DNA from: Rhodocyclales bacterium
GTDB taxonomy: Bacteria > Pseudomonadota > Gammaproteobacteria > Burkholderiales > Rhodocyclaceae
Length of the DNA stretch: 64,000 bases
Assembly: GCA_028292505.1 (NCBI GenBank)
Contig: JAQGMF010000054.1
Coordinates: 18,968 to 82,967, forward strand
Direction: 5' to 3'
Shown: one piece after another, positions 37,001 to 45,686 of the stretch
Numbering within the stretch: position 1 is the first letter of the stretch
Layout of the letters: each line of letters starts with the position of its first letter
Made by a program: the position numbers and the translations under genes
The notes under the pieces: model-generated
Databases searched by the model: none
What the model saw: the letters and a program-made list of their open reading frames with translations, nothing else
Told to the model about the DNA's origin: nothing

Positions 37001-37167
37001 TCGGCGGAAGCACCTGGATAGATGGCGGTAATCTGCACAGTGGGCGGCGCGATTTCCGGGTACTGCGCAATCGGCAGCACACGGATGGCCGCCAGCCCGG
37101 CGAGCGCAATGAAGATCGATATGACCGCGGCAAAGATCGGGCGGTCTATGAAGAAGCGGGAAAACAT
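33997..37167 (-). CDS. RND multidrug efflux inner-membrane pump (HAE1, AcrB/MexB type)
   Basis: 1056 residues, the family's usual length. It begins MFSRFFIDRPIFAAVISIFI, has 12 membrane segments and two large periplasmic loops. The TM4 proton-relay aspartates are in GIVVDDAIVVLENVER, and a second family stretch is GLAAKNAILIVEFA. It exchanges protons for hydrophobic and amphiphilic drugs, taking them from the periplasm or outer leaflet. It lies between the membrane-fusion protein (22 bases upstream) and the outer-membrane factor (8-base overlap). Confidence 0.96.
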   Translation of the reverse strand: MFSRFFIDRPIFAAVISIFIALAGLAAIRVLPIAQYPEIAPPTVQITAIYPGASAEVLEQTVAAPIESQVNGVEHMMYLNSTSASNGILTITVTFDIGTDIDQAALNVDNRVKQVENRLPQEVRRQGVTVQKGSSSFLQVIAFYSPDSRFDNLYISNYVTLNVLDRIKRVPGTTNVQIFGAKDYAMRIWLKPDRMAQLGVTVAEITAAVNAQNAQFAPGKIGQMPAAEGQELVYTITTQGRLPDAKAFEEIIVRSNGGGSKLRLKDMARVELGAKDNDFVGRINGKPATLLGIFLQPGANALGVAEEVNATMAELAQKFPEGLTHKVAYDTTRFVKVSIHEVVKTLAEAMVLVFLVVFLFLQNWRATLIPIIAVPVSLLGTFAGMVMLGYSINTLTLFGMVLAIGIVVDDAIVVLENVERIMHEEHLPARHAAIKAMQEVTGPVVAIVLVLVSVFVPIAFLGGLTGELFRQFAVTIAIAVSISGMVALTLTPALCVLILRSEHKASNFFFRGFNRFFERLTKRYTWLVAGLSRRALLGVLLFIGMVAITVQLARVTPGSLVPDEDQGWFISAVFLPDGASLQRTDKIVQQVTDIIKSNPANEDVIAFTGFDFLGGSYKNSAATLFVTQKPWDERKMPSQALVGEVYGKTAGIRDALVLAFNPPAIFGLGQAGGFEFYIQNRGDSGPKHTAEVVQAFMARAAQDKQLAYVQTLWRASSPQLYVDVDRERAAALGVSLDDAFNTLSATLGTYYVNDFNKFGRTWQVLMSADTQYRMKPEDIGRIYVKSNTGKMLPMSSFTTVKYSSGPDTLDRFNNLPAVKMLGSGAPGVSSGQAIAEVEKLAAEVLPADFSLDWSGASYQEKRASGAAVLALGMALVMAFLILAAQYEKWSLPFSVLLAVPFGIFGALAGVWLHNFIFAILSHGMAPPLTNDVYFQIGLVTLIGLAAKNAILIVEFAVMKKHEGMSTIDAAAEAARLRFRPIVMTSMAFILGVVPLAFSSGAGAGARQSVGTGVMFGMMAATFLAIFFVPLFFRLLNGDKNGNATTPVDLDVEKHDA

Positions 37168-37188
37168 TCGGGGTAGCCTCGCGCTTTC

Positions 37189-38424
37189 TTATTTGTGGTC
37201 GGCTTGTGCAGCAGGCGCAGATTGCGCAGCGGCAGAAACCTCGGGCGAGACGGGAGTGACCGGCGCACCAGGACGCAACTTGACGAAGTTATCGAGAATC
37301 ACCCGATCGCCTGCAGCGAGGCCCTTGGTGATGACCCACACTTTGGTCGCGGGCTTGCCGCCAACGCCGTCTAGCGTCGCCCATTCACCGACTTCTACCG
37401 GACGCGGTGCCACCACATCCTTGCCGTCCTTGTCCTTGGCCACAGTCATCACGATCTTGCTTTGCGGGCCTTCCAGCACGGCGCCTTGCGGCACGACGAT
37501 AGCTGCAGGGCGCATGGCACCGTGCAGCGCCACACGAACGAACTGACCACCCTTGAGCTTGCCGCCAGGGTTGGATAACTCGGCGCGCATCTCGACGGTG
37601 CCGGTCTGGTTGTTCACGCGGCTATCGGTAAAGTTCATACGGCCGCCCTTGGCCAGTACGCCGCCCTCGACACCGCGAATCTCGACTTCAAAGCCGTTCT
37701 TGGGCAGTTGCAGCGAGCCACTGACCACATCACGCTCAATGGCGTTCTGCTCGTTTTCGGAGGGGCCGAAACCGACGTACAGCGGATTGAGTTGCACCAG
37801 CGTGGTCAACAAGCTATCGGTGGGTGTCACCAGACTGCCCACGGATTTCATCTCGCGACCGGAGAGGCCGGAAACCGGCGCCACGACCCTGGTGTAACCC
37901 AGGTTGAGCCGCAGTTCCTGCAGTTGCGCCTTGGCCGACAGTACGCCAGCCGCCGCAATCTGCTGGTTCGATACGGCGTTGTCATAATCCTGCTGGCTCA
38001 CCGCGCGGTCTTCGAGCAGCGGCTTCAGACGCGACGCTTCGCGCGTCGCCTGCGTTGCGCGAGCGTCGGCCGTCGCGAGCTCGGCTTCGGAAGCAGCCAC
38101 CTGTGCCTGCAAGGGTTTCGGGTCCAGTTCGAACATCACCTGGCCGGCCTCCACTTGTGCACCCTCGACGTAGGTACGCTTCTCGATGATGCCGCCAACG
38201 CGGGCGCGCACTTCCACTTCCTTCGAGCCTTGCGTCTGGCCGGTGTATTCGAACGTGACCGGCACGTTCTGCGGCTGTACGGTGATCACGCCAACCTGGG
38301 GCGGCGGCATATTACCCATGCCACCTTGCCCTTGTTCGCCGGAGCTCTTCGAGCAGCCCGCCATGGCCAGTAAGGCCGCCACGACCAGCGCTGCAGCGGC
38401 GGCCAATTTGAAATCCTTGCGCAT
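37189..38424 (-). CDS. RND efflux membrane-fusion lipoprotein (AcrA/MexA type)
   Basis: 411 residues from an ATG with GGGAG upstream. The lipoprotein signal has MAGC (Cys24). Barrel-sandwich parts: VTFEYTGQTQGSKEVEVRAR, GGIIEKRTYVEGAQVEAGQ, then a long helical hairpin (ASEAELATADARATQATREA), and LGYTRVVAPVSGLSG on the return. It links the AcrB-like pump to the outer-membrane factor. A 14-residue Gly-rich stretch (GEQGQGGMGNMPPP) follows the lipid anchor. It is first in the operon and driven by the promoter/operator described between it and the TetR gene. Confidence 0.94.
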   Translation of the reverse strand: MRKDFKLAAAAALVVAALLAMAGCSKSSGEQGQGGMGNMPPPQVGVITVQPQNVPVTFEYTGQTQGSKEVEVRARVGGIIEKRTYVEGAQVEAGQVMFELDPKPLQAQVAASEAELATADARATQATREASRLKPLLEDRAVSQQDYDNAVSNQQIAAAGVLSAKAQLQELRLNLGYTRVVAPVSGLSGREMKSVGSLVTPTDSLLTTLVQLNPLYVGFGPSENEQNAIERDVVSGSLQLPKNGFEVEIRGVEGGVLAKGGRMNFTDSRVNNQTGTVEMRAELSNPGGKLKGGQFVRVALHGAMRPAAIVVPQGAVLEGPQSKIVMTVAKDKDGKDVVAPRPVEVGEWATLDGVGGKPATKVWVITKGLAAGDRVILDNFVKLRPGAPVTPVSPEVSAAAQSAPAAQADHK

Positions 38425-38621
38425 TTTTGATTTCTCCCACCAAGACAATTCGGTCATTCGGATCAAAGCGTCAAAATCGGGGCATTCTTGCATTGCAGCA
38501 ATACTGGGGCCCGCCGATTACACACACGCCATGCAGCCAAAACACCATGATGCTCCGCCACATGCAGCGTCACGCGTGCAAACGGGGTTGATGCAATTCT
38601 GAATGTTGTGTGCTTTGCATC

Positions 38622-38651
38622 ATTAAACATACATTCTTGTATGTATGTCAA
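38622..38651 (-). promoter_or_regulatory. Efflux operon promoter with an AcrR/TtgR-type operator in its spacer
   Basis: On the minus strand TTGACA (38646-38651) and TTTAAT (38622-38627) are 18 bases apart. The spacer is filled by the near-palindrome ACATACATTCTTGTATGTATGT (38627-38648), which closely resembles the E. coli AcrR box. The divergent TetR gene begins about 100 bases to the right, so the site can serve both directions. By family knowledge the repressor blocks the promoter until a drug ligand binds. No other content was noticed in this gap. Confidence 0.82.
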
Positions 38652-38750
38652 GAATCCGCTACACTTTTTTCAAGGACAGGGATTCCGGGCGCCGTCACAA
38701 GCCCGAATAATGACATTGTCTTGAATTTCATTGGAGACGTACTGAAGATC

Positions 38751-39401
38751 ATGGCCCGCAAGACCAAGGAAGAAGCCCTCGCCACACGCTGTCAGCTGCT
38801 CGATGCGGCGCAAAGCGTATTTTGCGAGCGCGGTGTATCGCACACCTCGCTGCACGAAGTTGCCGTCGCGGCAGGACTGACACGTGGCGCCGTCTATTGG
38901 CATTTCGAAAACAAGGCCGATCTGCTCGCCGCCTTGTGGGAGCGCGCCTCGCTACCGATCGATGCCACGCTCGAAGAGATCGACCAACAATACGCGGCCG
39001 ATCCGCTTGCACGCATTTATCATAAAACGATGACCATCATCCGTCGTATCGCGACGGAGGAACAGGCGCGCGCACTGATGAGCATCATCCTGCTCAAGTG
39101 CGAATACGTCCTCGAAACGGAACCGGTGCGCCTGCATCTGGTGGAAGCGCGCGAACAATGTCTCACCAAGTCGTCGGCAGATTTTCAGGCTGCCATCGAT
39201 GTCGGACAACTACCTGCTACGGTCGACTCGCACATCGCGGCCCTTGGTATGTTCGCCATCTTCGACGGCGCTTGCTTTCACTGGCTGATGGCGCCGGAGC
39301 GCTTCGATCTGGCACAGCTTGCCGAACAAACCTTCACCGCTTACCTGCAAGGGCTCAAGGGTGCAACGAAAGTTGCCGCCCCCGTCACCAAGGCAGCCTG
39401 A
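38751..39401 (+). CDS. TetR-family repressor of the efflux operon (AcrR/TtgR type)
   Basis: 216 residues from MARKTKEEALATRCQLLDAA, the standard opening of AcrR/TtgR proteins. Longer upstream frames run through the operator and are rejected. The HTH has SVFCERGVSHTSLHEVAVAA and GLTRGAVYWHFENKADLL. The C-terminal ligand domain (LLKCEYVLETEPVRLHLVEA) fits the AcrR C-terminal family. It is divergent from the RND operon, whose promoter spacer contains an AcrR-like box, so it very probably represses that operon and itself. Confidence 0.92.
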   Translation: MARKTKEEALATRCQLLDAAQSVFCERGVSHTSLHEVAVAAGLTRGAVYWHFENKADLLAALWERASLPIDATLEEIDQQYAADPLARIYHKTMTIIRRIATEEQARALMSIILLKCEYVLETEPVRLHLVEAREQCLTKSSADFQAAIDVGQLPATVDSHIAALGMFAIFDGACFHWLMAPERFDLAQLAEQTFTAYLQGLKGATKVAAPVTKAA

Positions 39402-39414
39402 TGCACCCGTCGTT

Positions 39415-40191
39415 CTACCAGTAATTCTCAAACAGCATACTGCCCGACAAGCCACGCCGGCAGGGCACAAAGCCGCGTGCGCTAAGCACGCGACGCATAT
39501 CGGCTGTGAAATCGGGATTGCCACACACCATCACACGCGCCGTTTCGGCATCGAATTTCTCGCCGACATGAGCGGCCAATGTGCCGCTGTCGACAAGCAA
39601 TGGAACGCGTTCGGCAAGGGCCGTTGCGCCAGCTTCGCGCGTGACGACAGGTACATACTCGATGGCGTGCTGCGCAGCGAGCTCCCTGAACGCTTCCGTA
39701 TAAGCCAGCTCCGCGCTCGTGCGCACGGAATGAACGATCACGACCTTGCGATAACGCCCGCACACGCTGCCTTCGCGTAGCATCGAGACATACGGACCAA
39801 CGCCCGAGCCGGTCGACAACATCCACAGCGTTTCGCCGGGCGCCAGTTGCGCGGCGACGAAGAATCCCATTGCTGCCGATTCGACCATGATCTCGGCGCC
39901 CTCCGTGATTCCCGTCAGCAGACGCGACATATTGCCGCCCACGACGACGGTCACGAGGAACTCCAAGAACTCTTCGTGCGGTGCCGTGACAATGGAATAT
40001 GCACGCCAGATCGGCGATTCGTCGCCGACTGGTAAGCCGAGCCGCGCATAGTGACCCGGCGTGAATAAGAAACCTGCGGGCTTGGTAATGCGTAGCGAAA
40101 AGAGATTGGGTGCCCACGACGCAATATGCAAAACGCGTTGCGCGGTCCAGCGCTTTTTCGTCTCGGTATTCGGTATGGCTGCCGTGTTCAT
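39415..40191 (-). CDS. fpr: Ferredoxin/flavodoxin-NADP+ reductase
   Basis: 258 residues. FAD-binding: FTPGHYARLGLPVGDESPIW, with RAYSIV the FAD motif. NADPH-binding: WMLSTGSGVGPYVSMLREG. Then VCGNPDFTADMRRVLSARGF, and a C-terminal Trp in GSMLFENYW, as in bacterial Fpr of the subclass with short C-terminal tail. It passes electrons between NADPH and ferredoxin or flavodoxin, and is often oxidative-stress linked. It converges with the TetR gene (13 bases). An ATG is preferred to an upstream TTG. Single gene. Confidence 0.92.
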   Translation of the reverse strand: MNTAAIPNTETKKRWTAQRVLHIASWAPNLFSLRITKPAGFLFTPGHYARLGLPVGDESPIWRAYSIVTAPHEEFLEFLVTVVVGGNMSRLLTGITEGAEIMVESAAMGFFVAAQLAPGETLWMLSTGSGVGPYVSMLREGSVCGRYRKVVIVHSVRTSAELAYTEAFRELAAQHAIEYVPVVTREAGATALAERVPLLVDSGTLAAHVGEKFDAETARVMVCGNPDFTADMRRVLSARGFVPCRRGLSGSMLFENYW

Positions 40192-40252
40192 TGTGCCTTT
40201 CAATACATGCCATCAATGATGATGGCATCGCTCATGAATTGCATTCTATTTC

Positions 40253-40340
40253 CGTCATTCCCGCGAAAGCGGGAATCCACTTCCACGCGAGAACTCACCT
40301 CGTGCAGGCCAAGTAGATTCCCGCTTTCGCGGGAATGACG
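40253..40340. repeat. REP-like inverted repeat, copy 2
   Basis: Arms with CCGTCATTCCCGCGAAAGCG and the mirrored GCTTTCGCGGGAATGACG lie between fpr and dps. The arms are nearly identical to those of copy 1 (6774-6856), but the spacer differs. Confidence 0.85.
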
Positions 40341-40390
40341 ATATATTTGTATGTCATGTACAGAAAATCAAGAGTTACGCGCTTGCCGCA

Positions 40391-40861
40391 TCAAGCCTCC
40401 AGCAAACTGCGCAACATCCACGCCGTCTTCTCATGCAAGGTAATACGCTGCGTCAGCAGGTCCGCCGTGGCCTCGTCCGTCGCGACTTCGGCGGCCGGGA
40501 AAATCGAGCGTGCCGTGCGCACCACGGCTTCCTGCCCCGCGACGAGTTGCGCGATCATGTCCGTTGCCTTGGGCACACCGTCCGCTTCCTGGATCGACGA
40601 CAGTTTCGAATACTGACCATACGAGCCCGGCGCGAAATGCCCCAACGCGCGAATGCGTTCGGCGATCAAGTCGACTGCCAGTGCCAGTTCTGTGTACTGC
40701 GTCTCGAACATCAGGTGCAGTGTATTGAACATGGGCCCGGTGACGTTCCAGTGGAAGTAGTGTGTCTTCAGGTAAAGGGTGTAGGTGTCTGCCAGCAAAC
40801 GTGACAGTCCGTCCGCGATCTTCGCTCTATCCGATTGGTTGATGCCGATGTCGATGTCCAT
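40391..40861 (-). CDS. dps: Dps-family ferritin-like DNA protection protein
   Basis: 156 residues from an ATG with GGAGGAAA upstream; a longer in-frame extension is rejected. The Dps ferroxidase motif [20 protein letters not shown] and the partner helix [20 protein letters not shown] with Asp/Glu ligands are present, followed by [20 protein letters not shown]. It forms dodecamers that oxidise and store iron with H2O2 and may bind DNA. The N-terminus is acidic ([19 protein letters not shown]), not lysine-rich, so strong DNA binding is not assured. Single gene. Confidence 0.92.
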   Translation of the reverse strand: MDIDIGINQSDRAKIADGLSRLLADTYTLYLKTHYFHWNVTGPMFNTLHLMFETQYTELALAVDLIAERIRALGHFAPGSYGQYSKLSSIQEADGVPKATDMIAQLVAGQEAVVRTARSIFPAAEVATDEATADLLTQRITLHEKTAWMLRSLLEA

Positions 40862-41272
40862 GATGTTTCCTCCGGGGTTGAGAGAGCCTGACGCGAGGCT
40901 AATGACTTCGAGCACGGGCGAGAAGTTGCATTTGTCTATGAAGAGCATAGCCCGGTCGCGCCATGACAGTGCATACGTGGATCAAGGCGAACTCGGATGG
41001 TGCCGCGTCAAACTTAGGGTGCAGTGGAACTGCGCCAATCGGTGGTTCGCAGGCAAGGTAAAGATGGCGCAGTTCGCTCTGCTCATTACACCCCACGTCC
41101 AACACATGCCTCGCAACCCAGCCGCGGCATAGGTCTTGCTTGAAATACCCTGAAGACAGGGGCCGGGCAACGGCGTCCTCCCCAGTCCGTGAGCAAGAAT
41201 GCTCGCAACCAATCAAGCATCACGCCGTCGCGCCCTCTCGGGGTTGCCGCAACGGCAGCCGGAACGAGAGAC
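40862..41272. other. Intergenic stretch between dps and the nitrate reductase, no gene seen
   Basis: About 410 bases hold the divergent promoters of dps and the nitrate reductase. Open frames here are extensions of the flanking genes or shadows. I see no clear operator, NsrR or NtrC site. Confidence 0.5.
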
Positions 41273-44074
41273 ATGACCGAAACACCGATTCACGCCTTGC
41301 CCCCCTCAAACCCATCGTCGGCGAAGTGCGAAACGCGTTCGACCTGCTGCTATTGCGGCGTCGGCTGCGGCGTAATCATCGAGCATACAGCCGAGCAGAT
41401 CACTGGCGTTCGCGGTGACCCGGACCACCCTGCCAACTTCGGCCGGCTGTGCACCAAGGGCTCGACGTTGCACTTGACGATGACGCCCGACTCGCTCGCT
41501 GTCAGGGCGCTTTACCCGGAATTGCGTACCTCGCGCGACGAGCAAAGAGTCCGCACTGACTGGAACACAGCTCTCGATCACGCCGCCGACAAATTTGCCG
41601 CTGTCATTCGCGAACACGGCGCGGACGCAGTTGCCTTCTACATCTCTGGTCAGTTGCTGACCGAGGACTACTACGTCTTCAACAAACTCGCCAAGGGCCT
41701 CATCGGCACGAACAACGTCGATACCAACTCGCGCCTGTGCATGAGCAGCGCAGTGGCTGGCTACAAGCAGACGCTGGGCGCCGATTCGCCGCCGGCATGT
41801 TATGACGATGTCAAACACGCTGGTTGCCTCTTCATTACCGGCAGCAACACGGCGTTCGCCCACCCCATCCTGTTCCGCCGCATCGAGGACGCGCGCGCCG
41901 CCAATCCGGCGATGAAGATGATCGTCGTCGACCCGCGTCGCACCGACACCGCCGAGCAGGCCGATCTGCATCTGGCGCTATTGCCCGGCACCGACATCGC
42001 CCTCTACAACGCGATGCTGCACGTCATGCTGTGGGAAGACTGGATCAAGCCCGACTACATCGCCGCCCACACCGAGGGCTTCGAGGCGCTACGCAAGGCC
42101 GTGCGCGAATACACGCCGGCGATGGCGTCAGAGATTTGTGGCGTACCGAAGAAAGACATCGAGACCGCTGCTGAATGGTTCGCAAATGGTGGCCAGCCCA
42201 GCGGCACGCCCGGTGGCGCCACCATGTCGATGTACTGCATGGGCACCAACCAGTCCAGCCATGGCACCCACAATAATGCCGCCATCATCAACATGCATTT
42301 AGCTACGGCGCAGATCGGCAAACCGGGCGCGGGCCCCTTCTCGCTGACGGGCCAGCCCAATGCCATGGGCGGGCGCGAGGTCGGCGGGCTTGCCAACCTG
42401 CTGTCGGCGCACCGCGATCTGGCCAATCCCGCGCACCGCGCCGAGGTGGCAAAGTTCTGGGGCATTGCCGATGTACCGGAAAAACCAGGCTTGTCTGCGG
42501 TGGAATTGTTCGATGCCATGGCAGCCGGTACAGTCAAGGCCGTGTGGATTTCCTGTACCAATCCGGCGCAATCCATGCCGGACCAGAATCTCGTGCACAA
42601 GGCCTTGCAGACCTGCGATTTCGTCGTCCTGCAGGAGGCTTACCGCAACACCGAAACAGCCCGCTTCGCCGACCTGTTGTTGCCCGCCACCAGTTGGGGC
42701 GAGAAGACCGGCACGGTCACCAACTCCGAGCGCTGCATCAGTCGCGTTATCCAGGCCGTGCCTGCGCCGGGCGAAGCGCGTCACGACTGGGAGGCTGCAA
42801 TCGACTTCGCTCGGCGCCTCGGCGAGAAGATCGGCAACGCCCACACAGGCGCCCTGTTCCCCTACGCCAATGAAGAAGAAATCTGGAACGAACACCGCGA
42901 AAGCACGCGCGGTCGCGATCTCGACATCACCGGCCTGAGCTACGCCACGTTGGAACAGAAAGGGCCACAGCAATGGCCCTTCCCGCAGGACGCACAGAGC
43001 GGCAAAGTGCGCTTGTATGAAGACGGCATTTTCCCGACCGAATCAGGCCGCGCCCAATTTGTCGTGACCGAACATCGCGACCTTGCGGACAAGGCCGATG
43101 CCCGCTACCCGATCCGCATGACGACCGGGAGACTGCGCGACCAGTGGCACGGCATGAGTCGCACCGGAACAGTGGCACGGCTCTACGCGCACGAGGCCGA
43201 GCCGATGATCCATCTACATGCCGACGACATGGAGCGGCGCGGCATCAAGGACGGCGAACTGGCGCGCGTCAAGAGCCGGCGCGGCGAGATCGTCATCAAG
43301 GTTGTCGCCAGCAAGAGCGTACGTTCCGGGCAAGCATTTCTTCCCATGCACTGGGGCGGCAACGCAATGGGCGGCGGCGGTGCCAACACGCTGACCATCA
43401 AGGCGTTCGACCCCTACAGCAAGCAGCCCGAGCTCAAGCACAGCGCAGTACAGATCGAAAAATACAGCGCTGCTGACAGTGGCGGGCCCATCAAGTCACT
43501 GGTTGCGATGCGCCGCGTGGATGCAGGCGCCAACGCACTGCAGATACTTGAAGAGCTGCGCGAACAGATGAAGGGTATGCCACAAGCATCTCTGACACTT
43601 GCTGGCCGTGACACGCCCGTGGTCGTGCTGAGGGCACAGACCGAGGCGCTGACCGCCGAGGCGCTGCACACCCTCGACGTCACGCTGTCACTTGCCGACG
43701 ATACACAGTGCCTCAGCTACCGCGATGTACGCCGTGATATCGCCAAACGCGCGCGGGTCGAAGACAACAAGATTGCAGCCGTTCGCCTCACCGGCGAAAC
43801 CAAGGCAGCCAGCTGGCTGCAAGACATGATGGTAAATGGCGGCGCTGCAACGGAAGCCCGCAAATGGCTGCTCGCCCCCCTCGCCGAACCCCCAACCGGT
43901 AACCCCGCGCGTGGCAAGATCATCTGCAATTGCTTTGACGTTTCGGAGAACGAGATCAGCGCCGCGCTTGCGGGTGGTGAATCGCTGGAACAGGTGCAGA
44001 CGCGTTTGAAATGTGGGACGAATTGCGGGTCTTGTTTGCCGGAGTTGAAGCGGTTGAGCACGCGGAACACTTGA
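41273..44074 (+). CDS. nasA: Assimilatory nitrate reductase, molybdopterin subunit with C-terminal BFD-type Fe-S domain
   Basis: 933 residues from MTETPIHALP; GAGAG precedes the ATG. The N-terminal 4Fe-4S motif is CCYCGVGCGV with a later LCTKGS. Bis-MGD-binding parts include NTNSRLCMSSAVAGY, TGSNTAFAHPILFRRI, TGQPNAMGGREVGGL and the C-terminal RLRDQWHGMSRTG. A BFD-like domain closes the protein: IICNCFDVSENEISAAL and LKCGTNCGSCLPEL, with four Cys for a [2Fe-2S] cluster. It reduces nitrate to nitrite in the cytoplasm for nitrogen assimilation. No nirBD, transporter or NasTS gene is adjacent. No Tat signal is present, which argues against a periplasmic Nap enzyme. Confidence 0.9.
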   Translation: MTETPIHALPPSNPSSAKCETRSTCCYCGVGCGVIIEHTAEQITGVRGDPDHPANFGRLCTKGSTLHLTMTPDSLAVRALYPELRTSRDEQRVRTDWNTALDHAADKFAAVIREHGADAVAFYISGQLLTEDYYVFNKLAKGLIGTNNVDTNSRLCMSSAVAGYKQTLGADSPPACYDDVKHAGCLFITGSNTAFAHPILFRRIEDARAANPAMKMIVVDPRRTDTAEQADLHLALLPGTDIALYNAMLHVMLWEDWIKPDYIAAHTEGFEALRKAVREYTPAMASEICGVPKKDIETAAEWFANGGQPSGTPGGATMSMYCMGTNQSSHGTHNNAAIINMHLATAQIGKPGAGPFSLTGQPNAMGGREVGGLANLLSAHRDLANPAHRAEVAKFWGIADVPEKPGLSAVELFDAMAAGTVKAVWISCTNPAQSMPDQNLVHKALQTCDFVVLQEAYRNTETARFADLLLPATSWGEKTGTVTNSERCISRVIQAVPAPGEARHDWEAAIDFARRLGEKIGNAHTGALFPYANEEEIWNEHRESTRGRDLDITGLSYATLEQKGPQQWPFPQDAQSGKVRLYEDGIFPTESGRAQFVVTEHRDLADKADARYPIRMTTGRLRDQWHGMSRTGTVARLYAHEAEPMIHLHADDMERRGIKDGELARVKSRRGEIVIKVVASKSVRSGQAFLPMHWGGNAMGGGGANTLTIKAFDPYSKQPELKHSAVQIEKYSAADSGGPIKSLVAMRRVDAGANALQILEELREQMKGMPQASLTLAGRDTPVVVLRAQTEALTAEALHTLDVTLSLADDTQCLSYRDVRRDIAKRARVEDNKIAAVRLTGETKAASWLQDMMVNGGAATEARKWLLAPLAEPPTGNPARGKIICNCFDVSENEISAALAGGESLEQVQTRLKCGTNCGSCLPELKRLSTRNT

Positions 44075-44190
44075 GTCCCCTCCGAAGCAAAGAATTACAC
44101 CAGAAGACCAGTGGCATAACTCTTGGCAAATCGCTAAACTCAACTGCCGCTAGTTTACATTTCAGGAGTCTTAAGATGGAGGAGCAATAT

Positions 44191-45003
44191 ATGACGACCC
44201 GATTATTGAAAGTCATGTCGTTGTGCCTGGTTGCAATTTTGACGGGGTGCGCCGCTGGCCCCAAGCTGTTGATAGACAAGAATACGTCACCGCTCCCTTA
44301 CTGCTCGTCCGTGACAACTGGCTATTCCGCCACGTATTTCGATACTCGATTCTTCGGTGCTGCGTGGCTGACAGGCTTTCTTGGCGGCCCTATCGCCAGC
44401 GCAGTCAGATATGGGATTACTGTCGGCGAGACAAAGACTGCCGACAGGCTTCATGAGAATGACTATGAAAATCTTCTCAAAGAATTTGATACGACGACGT
44501 ATTTTTTCCAACAACTTGAACAGCGTGCAGATGAGTCTCGTTACGTAAAATTCGAATTTACGAAGGATGCTGAGCTGATAACTGCGATACCCCTCCATCT
44601 CAAGACCAGCATTGAAACGCCTGATGCGTTGTCCAAGCCGCCTGCGCTAGGCAGCAATGCGTGCATGGCGGTATTCAAATTGGTATATGGAATTGGTTTG
44701 AAGGCGGGTGTTGATGGCTTGGGTTTCAGAAAAACTTACAGGCCCTATGTTCGCATTGTGGGAGCGGTCAAGCATATGCCAAGCAACAAGCTCATCTGGC
44801 AGGACAATTTGCTTGCGTTCTCAAGCAAGAGCTATGTGGGCGGAAATGCAGATGCCGAAAACATACCATCGGAGGAGCTTCTTGCTTCTATGAAGGAAGT
44901 TACAAAAGACGCAATCAGTGTATTGATGAAAAGCCTGAACGGGGAAGTGATCGAAGATAGAGCCGTGCTTATTGATTCGCGCCGCACGGACTTTCAGTTC
45001 TAA
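44191..45003 (+). CDS. Unrecognised lipoprotein of low GC content
   Basis: 270 residues. Lipoprotein signal with LTGC (Cys20); GGAGG lies eight bases before the ATG. The mature protein has two hydrophobic stretches near FDTRFFGAAWLTGFLGGPI, then YENLLKEFDTTTYFFQQLEQ, CMAVFKLVYGIGLKAGVDGL, and KLIWQDNLLAFSSKSY. No known domain is recognised. Base composition is unlike its neighbours: by hand count 32-42% GC in sampled 60-base lines, against about 60% around it, which suggests recent transfer. It may be anchored to the outer membrane. It is not obviously linked to the nitrate reductase before it or the VOC gene after it. Confidence 0.75.
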   Translation: MTTRLLKVMSLCLVAILTGCAAGPKLLIDKNTSPLPYCSSVTTGYSATYFDTRFFGAAWLTGFLGGPIASAVRYGITVGETKTADRLHENDYENLLKEFDTTTYFFQQLEQRADESRYVKFEFTKDAELITAIPLHLKTSIETPDALSKPPALGSNACMAVFKLVYGIGLKAGVDGLGFRKTYRPYVRIVGAVKHMPSNKLIWQDNLLAFSSKSYVGGNADAENIPSEELLASMKEVTKDAISVLMKSLNGEVIEDRAVLIDSRRTDFQF

Positions 45004-45242
45004 ACATTTTGTTTGAACTGACTTGTTACAGCTGGGTGTGGGTGACCGCACCTGGCTGGCGCGCAGCCCAGACAAGTAGTGCGCAATGCGCACGCTGTTT
45101 GGCGTCCAAGCATTGCGATGTACATGAACATGCAATACCGTTTGCATAAGACGCAGATCGATTCACGCTCATGCGTTCGCACGCTGCGTGTGCAAACCCT
45201 ACACTCATGCTGCCGCATATATAACGACCCAAAGGAGGTCGC

Positions 45243-45611
45243 ATGTCTCTGCAACATCTCCATCTGTACGTCGAAGATCGCCTGATCGCCGAGACCTTTT
45301 ATTCGTCGTGGTTCGGCTTGCGCGTGCAACGCCACTCTGACGATACCGTTGTCATGGCAGACGAACGCGACTTCCTGCTTGCCCTCACCGAAGACCCATC
45401 GCCGGCGCCCGTGACATCGCGCTTCCATTTCGCCTTTCGCTTGAACTCGGTCGCGGAGGTTCTTTCGCTGCATGCGCGCATGACACAAGCGGACGTATCC
45501 ATTATCAAGCCGCTCCGTCAGGACGAGGCTTACGTCGCCTATCGCTGTGCCGATCTCGATGGCTACCTCATTGATGTCTATTGGGAACCGGCGCGTGGTG
45601 GTGGCGCGTAG
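45243..45611 (+). CDS. VOC/glyoxalase-fold protein
   Basis: 122 residues, with a strong AAAGGAGG seven bases before the ATG. VOC fold: SLQHLHLYVEDRLIAETFYS, FGLRVQRHSDDTVVMAD, then FRLNSVAEVLSLHARM and CADLDGYLIDVYWEPA, with His and Glu near the usual metal positions. Substrate unknown; members include glyoxalases, dioxygenases and resistance proteins. Single gene. Confidence 0.82.
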   Translation: MSLQHLHLYVEDRLIAETFYSSWFGLRVQRHSDDTVVMADERDFLLALTEDPSPAPVTSRFHFAFRLNSVAEVLSLHARMTQADVSIIKPLRQDEAYVAYRCADLDGYLIDVYWEPARGGGA

Positions 45612-45686
45612 GTTGGCGCTGAATGCAATGAAGCCCAACGTTTTATCTGCTTGAAGCGTTGGACTTTCTCAACTCGCCATACGCTT

